From assembly GCA_016795545.1 (NCBI GenBank), contig JAEUGX010000066.1, forward strand, positions 1 through 64,000: 64,000 bases of DNA. The letters are read 5' to 3'. A program made the position numbers and the translations under genes. This DNA comes from Opitutaceae bacterium. GTDB taxonomy: Bacteria; Verrucomicrobiota; Verrucomicrobiia; Opitutales; Opitutaceae. Below, in pieces: positions 7,832-15,555 of this stretch (the stretch's first letter is position 1; each line of letters begins with the position of its first letter). Under the pieces are notes generated by a model. That model had not been told where the DNA came from. It was given only the letters and a program-made list of their open reading frames with translations, and did not search any database.

Positions 7832-9290
7832 GGTCCTCCTCCTCCAGCATCCGGGGATCGGGCCCCAGGAATTCCACCTCGCGCGCCAGCGTGTACGCCG
7901 CGCTCTGGTCCTGCACCTGCACGTTGAACTTGAACGGCCCCGGGTACGCCTTGCGGTCGGCCAGGAGCACGAGCGGGCTCACCTGCTCGCCCAGCGGCGG
8001 CAGCGTCACGGGCTGCTCGAAGCCCTGCGCCTGCACCCCCGCCGGCACGCCGGCCAGCCGGACGGTGAAGACCGCCGGGGTCGCGCGCTTGTTCACCAGC
8101 CGCACGAGGAACTGGTTGCGCACGTCGCTGCGGTCGACGAAGTAGGCGGCGCCGCTCATCCGGTAGACCAGGAAGCCCGCCGGCTTGACGGTCGAGAACG
8201 CGAAGGTCGCCACGGCCGCGCCGACGAGCATGAGCACGCCGTACAGCACGGTGCGCGGCCGGATCCAGCGGGTGCGCTGACCGCCCAAGCCGGCGAAGGA
8301 GTCGTAGCGGATGAGGCCGGCGGGGCGGTGGACGCGCGCCATGACCTCGTCGCACGCGTCGATGCACGCCGCGCAGCCGACGCACTCGAGCTGCAGGCCG
8401 TGCCGGATGTCGATGCCCGTGGGGCAGACCTGCACGCACCGGTTGCAGGCCACGCAGTCGCCGGCGTCGGGGGTGCCGAGCTTGCCGCGGGGCTCGCCGC
8501 GGCGGGTGTCGTAGCCGATGACCAGGGTGTGGTCGTCGGTCAGCGCCGACTGCAGGCGGCCGTAGGGGCAGATGACGATGCAGAGCTGCTCGCGGAACCA
8601 CGCGAAGTTGAAGTACAGGATGCCGGCGGCGATGAACACGAAGAGGAAGGCCGGCCAGTGCTCGCCGGGGGCCTCGTGCATGTAGGCCCACAGGCGGGGC
8701 ACGCTGACGAAGTAAGCGAGGAAGAGATGCGTGATGGCCAGCGACGCCAGGGCGTAGAGCCCGTGCTTCGCCGCCAGCCGGAGCACGCGGTCGGCGTTGA
8801 GCGGGCCGGCGCGGCGCGCCCGGCGAGCGGGGGCGTCGCCCTCGAGCCAGCGCTCGATGCGCCGGAAGACATGGTCGAGGAACACCGTGTGCGGGCAGGC
8901 CCAGCCACACCAGAGCCGGCCGAAGAGGGCGGTGAGGAAGAACAGCGCGAACCCGAGCCCCGTCACGCCGAAGAACAGCAGCCAGGCGTCCTGCGCGGCC
9001 AGGGTGTAGCCGAAGCAGTGGAACCGGCGGCTGGCGACGTCGAGGAAGACGGCCGGGTAGCCGTTGACCGGGATCCAAGGCAGCAGCAGGTAGACGCCGA
9101 TGAGCAGGTAGGCGCTGAGCCGGCGGCCGGAGGAGAAGCGGCCGTGGACGTCGGCGGGATACAGGAAGTTGCGCGAGCCGTCGGCATTGATGCTCGTCAC
9201 CGAGTCGCGCACCGGCAGCGGCCGCGGCGCGCCGGGCCGCCGGAGCGGCGGGCCGGGCGGAAGTGCGGGCGGATTGGTTTCGGCGCTCAT
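7809..9290 (-). CDS. ccoG: Cytochrome c oxidase accessory protein CcoG/FixG
   Basis: The 493-residue membrane ferredoxin has an N-terminal helix bundle, the motif LWCGWACPHTVF at 127-138 and two 4Fe-4S motifs: Cys 279/282/285/289 in CVACNRCVQVCP and Cys 303/306/309/313 in CVGCAACIDAC. A helix and a C-terminal Ig-like domain follow. CcoG is needed for copper loading of cbb3 oxidase, probably by reducing Cu(II) for CcoI. The gene lies 39 nt downstream of ccoP and overlaps the next small gene. Length and motif order match the family. Confidence 0.95.
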   Translation of the reverse strand: MSAETNPPALPPGPPLRRPGAPRPLPVRDSVTSINADGSRNFLYPADVHGRFSSGRRLSAYLLIGVYLLLPWIPVNGYPAVFLDVASRRFHCFGYTLAAQDAWLLFFGVTGLGFALFFLTALFGRLWCGWACPHTVFLDHVFRRIERWLEGDAPARRARRAGPLNADRVLRLAAKHGLYALASLAITHLFLAYFVSVPRLWAYMHEAPGEHWPAFLFVFIAAGILYFNFAWFREQLCIVICPYGRLQSALTDDHTLVIGYDTRRGEPRGKLGTPDAGDCVACNRCVQVCPTGIDIRHGLQLECVGCAACIDACDEVMARVHRPAGLIRYDSFAGLGGQRTRWIRPRTVLYGVLMLVGAAVATFAFSTVKPAGFLVYRMSGAAYFVDRSDVRNQFLVRLVNKRATPAVFTVRLAGVPAGVQAQGFEQPVTLPPLGEQVSPLVLLADRKAYPGPFKFNVQVQDQSAAYTLAREVEFLGPDPRMLEEEDREKGIVR

Positions 9291-9329
9291 GGCGTGGAGG
9301 GTGAGCGGGGCCGGACGGCCCGGGGAGGC

Positions 9330-9917
9330 TTACTTGGGGGTCTCGGCCGTGGCAGCCTCGTCGGGCCGGTGGTGGGACAGAATAAAGGCGACGACCTCGG
9401 CGGTCTTCTTCTGGCCGAGCACAGGCTCCCAGGCGGGCATACCCTTGACCAGCACTCCCTTGGCGGCGGTCGCGTAGACCTCGGCCGGCAGGCCGCCGTG
9501 GATCCACGCGGTGTCGGTCAGGTCGGGCCCGACCGCGGCGGGATTCTCGGACTTGCCCCGCAGGCTGGCCAGGTGGCAGGCGCTGCAGAGCGAGCTGTAA
9601 GTCTTGGCGCCGGCGTCGACAAACACCGGGTTGCGGCTCATCTCCCAGAACTTCGTATTGTCGGTGACGTCGATCGATCCGGCCATCTTGGCCGCGGCGA
9701 CGCGGGCCAGGGCGGCGTCGACGCTCTCGCCGTCGCTCGGGATAATGCGGGCGATCTGCCAGGCGAACCAGTAGATGACGGCGAAAGCGATCGTGCCGTA
9801 CAGCGTGTACAGCCACCAGTTCGGCAGGCGCTGGTCGTATTCCTGGATGCCGTCGTAGGTGTGCGGCCGGACCTTGATGCCGGGATCTTCGGGGGGAGAG
9901 GGCGGGACGGGATTCAT
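9330..9917 (-). CDS. ccoP: cbb3 oxidase subunit III CcoP, single-haem form
   Basis: The 195-residue protein has the typical CcoP start, including HTYDGIQEYDQRLPNWW (19-35), and one membrane helix (about 36-57). A single cytochrome c domain follows, with CSACH at 111-115 and a likely axial Met 160 in VKGMPAW. Canonical CcoP has two class I haem domains and about 290-300 residues; here one is missing. It would pass electrons to CcoO. It lies between the CcoQ-like gene and ccoG in the oxidase operon. Confidence 0.93.
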   Translation of the reverse strand: MNPVPPSPPEDPGIKVRPHTYDGIQEYDQRLPNWWLYTLYGTIAFAVIYWFAWQIARIIPSDGESVDAALARVAAAKMAGSIDVTDNTKFWEMSRNPVFVDAGAKTYSSLCSACHLASLRGKSENPAAVGPDLTDTAWIHGGLPAEVYATAAKGVLVKGMPAWEPVLGQKKTAEVVAFILSHHRPDEAATAETPK

Positions 9918-9950
9918 GGTGCGAAGCGGTCGGGAGACCGGGCGGGCGGC

Positions 9951-10109
9951 CTAGTCGTGTTCCAGGGGGAGGCGGGCGAGACGCTGGGCATCGCCCGGCT
10001 TCATGCGCGTGGCGGCCCAGGCGGCCACCAGGTAGACGCACGAGGCGGCGGCGAGCGCGATGACGGGGAAGATGAGCTGCCAGTCTTCGTAGATGATGCG
10101 GCGGAGCAT
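9951..10109 (-). CDS. ccoQ: CcoQ-like small cbb3 oxidase subunit
   Basis: A 52-residue protein: MLRRIIYEDWQLIFPV, then one membrane helix (about 12-33) and a short cytosolic tail. Its size, single span and place between ccoO and ccoP match CcoQ, which stabilises the CcoP-oxidase contact. Sequence identity to proteobacterial CcoQ is not obvious by eye, so the name rests on topology and position. The ATG at 10109 is 47 nt downstream of the ccoNO stop. Confidence 0.75.
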   Translation of the reverse strand: MLRRIIYEDWQLIFPVIALAAASCVYLVAAWAATRMKPGDAQRLARLPLEHD

Positions 10110-10156
10110 GGGCGGAGGGGGGTTGAGGGGGAATGGACGCCGGAGGCGCCCCGCGG

Positions 10157-12454
10157 CTAGCGCGGGGTGGCCTCCCATTTCTTGCCGAGGGACTGCAGGT
10201 AGGCGGTCAGGGCCACGACCTCGCGGTCGGGGTCGGTGTAGCGGCCCTGCTCGCGGAGCTCGCGGGCGATCTGCTTCGCCTGGTCGCGGGCGAGGGTGTC
10301 GATCATCGCGGGCGACCACGACGGGAACGGCACGCCGAGCATCCGCTGCACGCGGATCTTGGCGGGCAGCGCCGCGTAGTCGGTCGCGTGCTCGAGCAGC
10401 CAGGTGTAGGCGGGCATGTTCGAGCCGGTGGAAATCGAGCGGGGATCGCGCAGGTGGTCGTAGTGCCAGGCGTGGTTGTACTTGCCGCCGATCCGCGCCA
10501 GGTCGGGGCCGCTGCGCTTGGAGCCCCACTGGTAGGGATGGTCCCAGAGCGACTCGCCGAGACGGGAGTAGTCGCCGTAGCGCATGACGTCGGGCACCAG
10601 CGTGCGGATCATCTGCGAGTGGCAGTTGTAGCAGCCCTCGCGCACGTAGATGTCGCGGCCCGCCAGCTCCAGCGGCGTGTAGACGGCGGCCAGGCGGTCC
10701 TCGGTCTGGATCCGCCGGTCGATCGTCAGCATCGGGATGATCTGGATCAGGCCGCCGACGACCACGGACAGGAAGGTCAGGAGGGTGAACGGCAGCGCGT
10801 TGATCAGCAGACGGTCGTACCATTCGCCCCACCGCGTGCCGCGGGACTCGAAGTGGCCGATGGCCAGCAGAACCGTGAGAATCGTGGCCACGAGCCCGAG
10901 GAGGTTCAGCCAGCCGCTGGTGAAGAGCCACACGCAGGCGGCCGCCAGGCCGAGCGTGCTGAAGACCACGGGGGCGTTGAGGAAGGTGCCGCCGAGGCCC
11001 AGCCGGTCGGCCGGGGCCGGCGGCTCGACGTAAACCTCCATCGTGCCGTTGACCGCCCGGGCGCCGGCGATGCTGCGCCAGATGTTCCAGGCCATGAGCA
11101 GGAAGCCGCCGAGATACAGGGTGCCGCCGACCACGCGCAGGAGCATCAGGGGGCGGATGGCGTTGAGCGTCTCGATGAAGTTCGGGTACTTGAGGATCGT
11201 GCCGTTCTCGGCCGTGGCGTTCAGCATCAGGCCCTGGGTGATGCCCGAGGCCCACATCGCCGCGACGTAGAGGAGGATGCCGACCAGCCCGAGCCAGAAA
11301 TGCAGGTTGGCCAGGCCCGTCGAGTGCAGGGGCCGGTTCCAGAGCCGCGGCACCAGCCAGTAGAACATGCCCGCGGCCATGAAGCCGTTCCAGCCGAGCG
11401 CGCCGGCGTGGACGTGGCCGATGATCCAGTCAGTGTAATGGCCCAGGGCGTTGACCGCCTTGATCGAGAGCAGCGGCCCCTCGAAGGTGGCCATGCCGTA
11501 GAAGGTGACGCCCGCGGCGAAGAACTTGATGACCGGGTCGGTGCGGAGCTTGCCCCACGCGCCGCGGAGCGTGAGCAGGCCGTTGAGCATGCCGCCCCAC
11601 GACGGCGCCCAGAGCATCAGCGAGAACGTCATGCCCAGCAGCTGCAGCCAGTTCGGCAGCGCCGTGTTCAACAGGTGGTGCGGCCCGGCCCAGATGTAGA
11701 GGAAGACCAGGGACCAGAAGTGGATCACCGACAGCCGGTACGAGTACACCGGCCGCTCCGCCGCCTTCGGCAGGAAGTAATACATGATGCCGAGGATCGG
11801 CGTGGTCAGGAAGAACGCCACGGCGTTGTGCCCGTACCACCACTGCACCAGGCCGTCCTGCACGCCGCCGAAGACCGGGTAGCTGTGCAGCAGCGAGGTG
11901 GGGATCGACAGGTGGTTGACGATGTAGAGCATCGCCACCGTGACGATCGTCGCGATGTAGAACCAGACCGCGACGTAGAGGGACTTCTCGTGGCGGCGGG
12001 CCAGCGTCCAGAAGAAGTTGGCGCCGAAGACCACCCAGATGACCGCGACCGCGATGTTGATGGGCCAGATCAGCTCGGCGTACTCCTTGCCGCGGGTCAG
12101 CCCGAGCGGGAGCGTGATGGCGGCGGCGACGATGATCAGCTGCCAGCCCCAGAAGTGCAGCGCCGAGAGGAAGTCGCTCGCCAGCCGCGCCTTCACCAGC
12201 CGCTGCGTCGAGTAGTAGATGCCCGCAAACATCATGTTGCCGACGAAGGCGAAGATGACCGCGTTGGTGTGCAGCGGCCGCAGCCGGCCGAAGCTCAGCC
12301 AGGACTGGCCGAGGTTGGCCTGCCAGAAGTTCAGCTGCGTGGCGATGAGGACGCCGACCAGCATGCCGACGGCGCCCCAGAGGACGGCGGCGAGCATGAA
12401 CTGCCGGACAACGTGGTCGTTGAATTCGATGGTGGTTTTTTGACCGGAGGTCAT
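10157..12454 (-). CDS. ccoNO: Fused cbb3 oxidase subunits I and II, CcoNO
   Basis: A 765-residue fusion. Residues 1 to about 475 are the CcoN haem-copper oxidase core with about twelve helices and conserved histidines (LHTNAVIF, WYGHNAVAF, AGPHHLL, HVHAGALGWNG, NLHFW). After a short linker, two hydrophobic spans lead into the CcoO domain with its cytochrome c site CYNCH at 608-612 and likely axial Met 680 in TGSNMPAY. The complex reduces oxygen with high affinity and pumps protons at the inner membrane. Fused ccoNO genes are known in Bacteroidota and some other groups. Its start is 14 nt downstream of the ccoS-like stop. Confidence 0.95.
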   Translation of the reverse strand: MTSGQKTTIEFNDHVVRQFMLAAVLWGAVGMLVGVLIATQLNFWQANLGQSWLSFGRLRPLHTNAVIFAFVGNMMFAGIYYSTQRLVKARLASDFLSALHFWGWQLIIVAAAITLPLGLTRGKEYAELIWPINIAVAVIWVVFGANFFWTLARRHEKSLYVAVWFYIATIVTVAMLYIVNHLSIPTSLLHSYPVFGGVQDGLVQWWYGHNAVAFFLTTPILGIMYYFLPKAAERPVYSYRLSVIHFWSLVFLYIWAGPHHLLNTALPNWLQLLGMTFSLMLWAPSWGGMLNGLLTLRGAWGKLRTDPVIKFFAAGVTFYGMATFEGPLLSIKAVNALGHYTDWIIGHVHAGALGWNGFMAAGMFYWLVPRLWNRPLHSTGLANLHFWLGLVGILLYVAAMWASGITQGLMLNATAENGTILKYPNFIETLNAIRPLMLLRVVGGTLYLGGFLLMAWNIWRSIAGARAVNGTMEVYVEPPAPADRLGLGGTFLNAPVVFSTLGLAAACVWLFTSGWLNLLGLVATILTVLLAIGHFESRGTRWGEWYDRLLINALPFTLLTFLSVVVGGLIQIIPMLTIDRRIQTEDRLAAVYTPLELAGRDIYVREGCYNCHSQMIRTLVPDVMRYGDYSRLGESLWDHPYQWGSKRSGPDLARIGGKYNHAWHYDHLRDPRSISTGSNMPAYTWLLEHATDYAALPAKIRVQRMLGVPFPSWSPAMIDTLARDQAKQIARELREQGRYTDPDREVVALTAYLQSLGKKWEATPR

Positions 12455-12468
12455 GGGAGGAAACAGGG

Positions 12469-12777
12469 TCAGCGGCCGGCGGCGGGGTCGCGCTTCAGGC
12501 AGCCCGCGCAGGGCGGACGCGTGCCGTCGCGGCAGCCGCAGGGAGTGCCGCGGGCATGAGCGTGGGCACGGTCGTGGGCACGGTCGTGGGCATGATCATG
12601 ATCGTGGTCGTCCGGCTCACCGCCGTCGGCGAGCCGGGCCCGCTCGTCGGCCAGGGGCAGGAGCGAGTCGCGTTCGGCGCCCGCGAGGCGCCGCGTCCGC
12701 TGCTCCCGCAGGAACAGCACCACGAACACGGCCACCAGCAGGAGGCTGAAAAAGACGGTGATGGGGATGACGGACAT
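12469..12777 (-). CDS. ccoS: CcoS-like oxidase assembly protein with His/Cys-rich tail
   Basis: The 102-residue protein begins with a single helix (about 3-24) and a short cytosolic segment ending ERDSLLPLADE, the CcoS pattern. CcoS is needed to insert cofactors into CcoN. Usual CcoS proteins are about 50-70 residues. This one has an added tail with seven His (58, 60, 62, 64, 68, 72, 74) alternating with Asp or Ala and four Cys (80, 82, 90, 93), which could bind copper or zinc. The coding DNA of the tail is an imperfect tandem repeat. It lies between DUF2934 and ccoNO. Confidence 0.75.
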   Translation of the reverse strand: MSVIPITVFFSLLLVAVFVVLFLREQRTRRLAGAERDSLLPLADERARLADGGEPDDHDHDHAHDRAHDRAHAHARGTPCGCRDGTRPPCAGCLKRDPAAGR

Positions 12778-12801
12778 GGCGTGGAGGGGTCGGTCATCCG
12801 C

Positions 12802-13041
12802 TCAGGAGGCCCGCTTGCGCCGTGCCTGGGGCGGGGCGGCCGGCCGGCGACCCTCGTCGTCGGGAGGCGGATGCGCCGGGAAGTGGCGCACGAGCTCCTT
12901 CGCGGCCAGCCAGATCTCGAGATCGCGGCCGGACGGGCAGCCCTCTTCCTGCCAAAGGAAGTAGGCGCGCTTCTGGATGTCGGACTCGGCCGGCTCGAAG
13001 GGCACGGGTCCACCGGTGCGTGGCTTCATGGGCGTGGTCAT
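12802..13041 (-). CDS. DUF2934 domain protein, first gene of the cbb3 operon
   Basis: A 79-residue soluble protein with the DUF2934 pattern at residues 20-50: IQKRAYFLWQEEGCPSGRD followed by LEIWLAAKE. The tail is basic and proline-rich. The family has no known function; members occur next to stress and metabolic genes in many soil bacteria. It opens the leftward oxidase operon, with 24 nt to the next gene. The upstream 72 nt hold a block shared with the universal stress protein promoter. Its role in oxidase assembly or regulation is unproven. Confidence 0.8.
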   Translation of the reverse strand: MTTPMKPRTGGPVPFEPAESDIQKRAYFLWQEEGCPSGRDLEIWLAAKELVRHFPAHPPPDDEGRRPAAPPQARRKRAS

Positions 13042-13050
13042 GAGGCCGTC

Positions 13051-13113
13051 AGTCTACGCGAGAACGCCGCCGGGCGCTCCGCGGCATTTGTCGACTACCG
13101 CGCATATCTTGCC
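13051..13113 (-). promoter_or_regulatory. Shared upstream module and promoter of the cbb3 operon
   Basis: On the minus strand a 43-nt block (13113-13071) begins GGCAAGAT, has AGTC and CAA in the middle and ends GCGGAGCGCCCG. After 14 nt comes TAGACT (13056-13051), 9 nt before the ATG of the DUF2934 gene. The block aligns without gaps to 14246-14204, 32 of 43 identical. No TTG-type -35 hexamer stands at 16-18 nt, so an activator is likely. No FNR-type TTGAT-N4-ATCAA site is present. Confidence 0.55.
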
Positions 13114-13128
13114 CCGTCGCCGCCCGGC

Positions 13129-13710
13129 TTACACAGCCTTTGCGCCCAGCTCCCGCAGGCGCCCGAGCCAGGCGGCGCGGGCGGCGGCCCGCGACTCGAC
13201 CAGGCCGATGAAGCTGGCGCGCACCGGCCGGATGCCGCAAAAATGCAGGATGTTGCGCTCGAGGCCGCGCACGCCGTGCGCCAGGAAGAACCAGCGGTAG
13301 AGCAGCGCGGGCATGCCCATGGTCACCACCAGCCGGGCCGACCGGCCGCCAAGCGCCTGGCGCCAGCGTCCGCCCGCTTCCAGGTGGAAGGCGAAACCGG
13401 GCCGCAGCACCTGCTCGAGGAACGCCTTCAGCAGCGCCGGCATCGTGCCGAGCCAGAGCGGGAAGACCAGCACCAGGTGGTCCGCCCACCCGATCGCGGC
13501 CTGCGCCTCCTGCAGCCCCGGGGGCAGCGGCCCCTGGTTCCATTCCGCCGGGCGGCGCAGGCAGCCGAAATCCAGCCGCGCCACCTCCACGCGCCGCACC
13601 TCGTGACCCGCCGCGGCGGCGCCGGCCGCATACGCGTCGGCCAGCGCGTGACCGAAATGGCCGCCCGCGGGATCAGGATGTCCCTGGACGATGGCGATGC
13701 GCCGGCCCAT
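13129..13710 (-). CDS. NAD(P)H-dependent flavodoxin-fold oxidoreductase (quinone reductase type)
   Basis: A 193-residue flavodoxin-like protein. IVQGHPDPAGGHFGHAL at residues 7-23 is the FMN/FAD phosphate-binding region typical of KefF/NQO1/MdaB relatives. VLVFPLWLGTMPALLKAF near residue 80 is the second flavin motif. Such enzymes use NAD(P)H to reduce quinones or electrophiles by two electrons in the cytosol. It lies 12 nt downstream of the universal stress protein gene and shares its promoter, which suggests a redox-stress role. Confidence 0.85.
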   Translation of the reverse strand: MGRRIAIVQGHPDPAGGHFGHALADAYAAGAAAAGHEVRRVEVARLDFGCLRRPAEWNQGPLPPGLQEAQAAIGWADHLVLVFPLWLGTMPALLKAFLEQVLRPGFAFHLEAGGRWRQALGGRSARLVVTMGMPALLYRWFFLAHGVRGLERNILHFCGIRPVRASFIGLVESRAAARAAWLGRLRELGAKAV

Positions 13711-13722
13711 GGCGGGAGCGGC

Positions 13723-14175
13723 TTATTTGACCTTCGCCCCCGTCGGGATCACCAGCACCGGGCAAGGCGCCTTGCGCAGCACCCCGTTCGTCGTGCTGCC
13801 GACGATGAGGTCGTACATCGAGCCGTGCCCGTGCGAGCCGATCACGATGTAGTCGGCCTTCAGCGCCGCGGCCTGCTCGAGGATCAGGCGCACCGGGTGG
13901 CCCGTGAGCAGCCGGGTGCGGACCTCCGGGCCGCGCCCGCCGCCGCGCTGCCCCAGCTTCTGGAGCGTGCGCGCCGCGGCCTGCTCGTTCGCCTCCGTCC
14001 AGTCGAGCAGCTGCGACTGCGTGGCGGAATCAAAGTCGCTCATCACCGGCGGCAGCGGCTGCACCACGTGCAGCAGCACGAGCCGCGCCTTGACCGTCGC
14101 CGCCAGCTGCCGCGCGGCGGCGCACACGCGGTCCGTGACCGTGGAAAGATCGACCGGGACCAGGATGGTTTTCAT
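13723..14175 (-). CDS. Universal stress protein (UspA family)
   Basis: A 150-residue single-domain Usp. MKTILVPVDLSTVTDRV begins the fold with the Asp 9 loop, and GSHGHGSMYDLIVGST (113-128) matches the G-2x-G-9x-G-S/T ATP-binding motif. It ends in PCPVLVIP, as usual for the family. It is the first gene of a two-gene operon with the flavodoxin-fold oxidoreductase. A longer minus-strand frame running upstream of it is not coding. The promoter module is shared with the nearby cbb3 operon, as anaerobic or microaerobic Usp proteins often are in other bacteria. Confidence 0.93.
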   Translation of the reverse strand: MKTILVPVDLSTVTDRVCAAARQLAATVKARLVLLHVVQPLPPVMSDFDSATQSQLLDWTEANEQAAARTLQKLGQRGGGRGPEVRTRLLTGHPVRLILEQAAALKADYIVIGSHGHGSMYDLIVGSTTNGVLRKAPCPVLVIPTGAKVK

Positions 14176-14182
14176 GATGCCC

Positions 14183-14246
14183 AGTCTAGCCCGCGCCCGG
14201 CCACGGGCGCTCCGCAACCCTTGCGGACTGCTGGGCGGATCTTGCC
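14183..14246 (-). promoter_or_regulatory. Shared upstream module and promoter of the usp operon
   Basis: The 43-nt block at 14246-14204 matches 13113-13071 at 32 of 43 positions, including GGCAAGAT and GCGGAGCGCCCG in full. After 15 nt comes TAGACT (14188-14183) and 7 nt later the usp ATG. Conservation far upstream of the -10 in two neighbouring, divergently functioning operons supports a common activator site. Confidence 0.55.
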
Positions 14247-14388
14247 TTGCGGGCCGCCCTCCCTCCCGGGCCGGGCCCGGGGCGGAGCAGGAAGTGCGCG
14301 GCAAATGGCAAGTAACGCCGCGCCGGCCTCCGGAAATGAGAGTAAGGATGGGGCAAATCACCGCCTCCTCCAACCCGGATCGCCCGCC

Positions 14389-15426
14389 ATGAACGCCCTC
14401 GTCTACCACGGCCCCGGACGCCGCTCCTGGGAACAGAAGCCCGCCCCCACCCTCCAGCAACCGACCGACGCCATCATCCAGATCACCCGCACGACCATCT
14501 GCGGCACCGACCTCCACATCCTGAAGGGCGACGTGCCCGAGGTGCCGGCCGGACTCACCCTCGGCCACGAAGGCGTCGGCGTCGTCACGGCGGCCGGCAG
14601 CGGCGTCGCCCGCTTCAAGGTCGGCGACCGCGTGCTGATCTCCTGCATCACCTCCTGCGGCAAATGCGACGCCTGCAAGCGCGGCATGTACTCGCACTGC
14701 GCCGACGGCGGGTGGGTGCTCGGCCACCTCATCGACGGCACGCAGGCGGAGTACGTCCGGATCCCGCACGCCGACACCAGCCTGCATCCCATTCCCGCGG
14801 GCACCGACGACGAGGAGCCCCTCGTCATGCTCAGCGACATCCTGCCGACGGGCTTCGAGTGCGGCGTGCTCAACGGCGAGGTCAAGCCCGGCGACACCGT
14901 GGCGATCGTGGGCGCGGGCCCCATCGGGCTCTCCGCCCTGCTGACCGCGCAGTTCTACTCGCCCGCGACGATCATCATGATCGATCCCGATCCCAACCGC
15001 CTCGAGGTCGCGGCGACCTTCGGGGCCAATCACGGCTTCACCCCGGGCGAGGCGGCGGCGCGGATCCGGGCGCTGACCGGCGGGCGCGGCGTCGACGTCG
15101 CGATCGAAGCCGTCGGCATCCCGGCCACCTTCGAGCTCTGCACGGACCTCGTCGCCGCGGGCGGACACATCGCCAACATCGGCGTGCACGGCCGCAGCGC
15201 CACGCTGCACCTGGAGAAGCTCTGGGCCCACAACGTCACGATCCGCACCCGCCTCGTCGACACCGTCACCACGCCCATGCTGCTCAAGACCGTCGGCTCC
15301 GGCAAGCTGCGGCCGCGCCAGCTCATCACCCACCGCTTCCCGCTGCACGACATCATGCACGCCTACGACGTGTTCGCCAACGCCGCCCGCGAGAAGGCGC
15401 TGAAGGTCATCCTGACCAACCCCTGA
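14389..15426 (+). CDS. Zinc-dependent alcohol dehydrogenase family protein
   Basis: A 345-residue medium-chain dehydrogenase. Catalytic zinc ligands are Cys in TICGTDLH (residue 38) and His in GHEGVGVV (residue 60). The structural zinc site is formed by Cys residues in SCGKCDACKRGMYSHC (about 89-104). The coenzyme site is VGAGPIGLSALL near residue 172, with an Asp (IMIDPD) selecting NAD. Members oxidise simple alcohols or diols or reduce aldehydes. It faces the usp operon across 213 nt. No clear TAGNNT promoter is seen, and a Family 2 repeat follows the stop codon. Confidence 0.9.
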   Translation: MNALVYHGPGRRSWEQKPAPTLQQPTDAIIQITRTTICGTDLHILKGDVPEVPAGLTLGHEGVGVVTAAGSGVARFKVGDRVLISCITSCGKCDACKRGMYSHCADGGWVLGHLIDGTQAEYVRIPHADTSLHPIPAGTDDEEPLVMLSDILPTGFECGVLNGEVKPGDTVAIVGAGPIGLSALLTAQFYSPATIIMIDPDPNRLEVAATFGANHGFTPGEAAARIRALTGGRGVDVAIEAVGIPATFELCTDLVAAGGHIANIGVHGRSATLHLEKLWAHNVTIRTRLVDTVTTPMLLKTVGSGKLRPRQLITHRFPLHDIMHAYDVFANAAREKALKVILTNP

Positions 15427-15431
15427 GCGGG

Positions 15432-15496
15432 TACGGACTCGAGCCGCTGCAGCGATGATCAAGTCGGCGGCTGATCCCTGCCCCCGGGCAGGGCCG
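15432..15496 (+). repeat. Family 2 structured repeat, copy 2
   Basis: Begins 5 nt after the dehydrogenase stop. CGGACTCGAGCCGCTG and AGCGATGATCAAGTCGG are followed by CGGCTGA and the hairpin CCCTGCCCCCGGGCAGGG. AGCCG can pair with CGGCT, so the RNA would form two stacked hairpins. Closest copy is 46103-46174 in reverse orientation. It may end transcription, but there is no U tract. Confidence 0.6.
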
Positions 15497-15519
15497 CGGG
15501 GGGCCCGGCGGTTCCGCCG

Positions 15520-15549
15520 TTGCCACGGCGGCGGCCGCCGCCTTAGTCT
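15520..15549 (+). promoter_or_regulatory. Promoter of the GNAT gene, leaderless type
   Basis: TTGCCA (15520-15525), an 18-nt GC-only spacer except its last base, and TAGTCT (15544-15549), ending 6 nt before ATG 15556. Predicted transcription starts at or next to the start codon. Confidence 0.5.
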
Positions 15550-15555
15550 GCGACC

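Noticed and set aside
6942-10160. Over 1000-codon frame antisense to the cbb3 genes
   Set aside because: It spans several real genes and their junctions on the other strand and has shadow composition.
12555-12600. CRISPR-like tandem repeats
   Set aside because: The short GTGGGCACG-type units are codons for the His-rich CcoS tail, without spacers.
13057-13128. FNR/ANR site before the cbb3 operon
   Set aside because: No TTGAT-N4-ATCAA or close variant is present on either strand.
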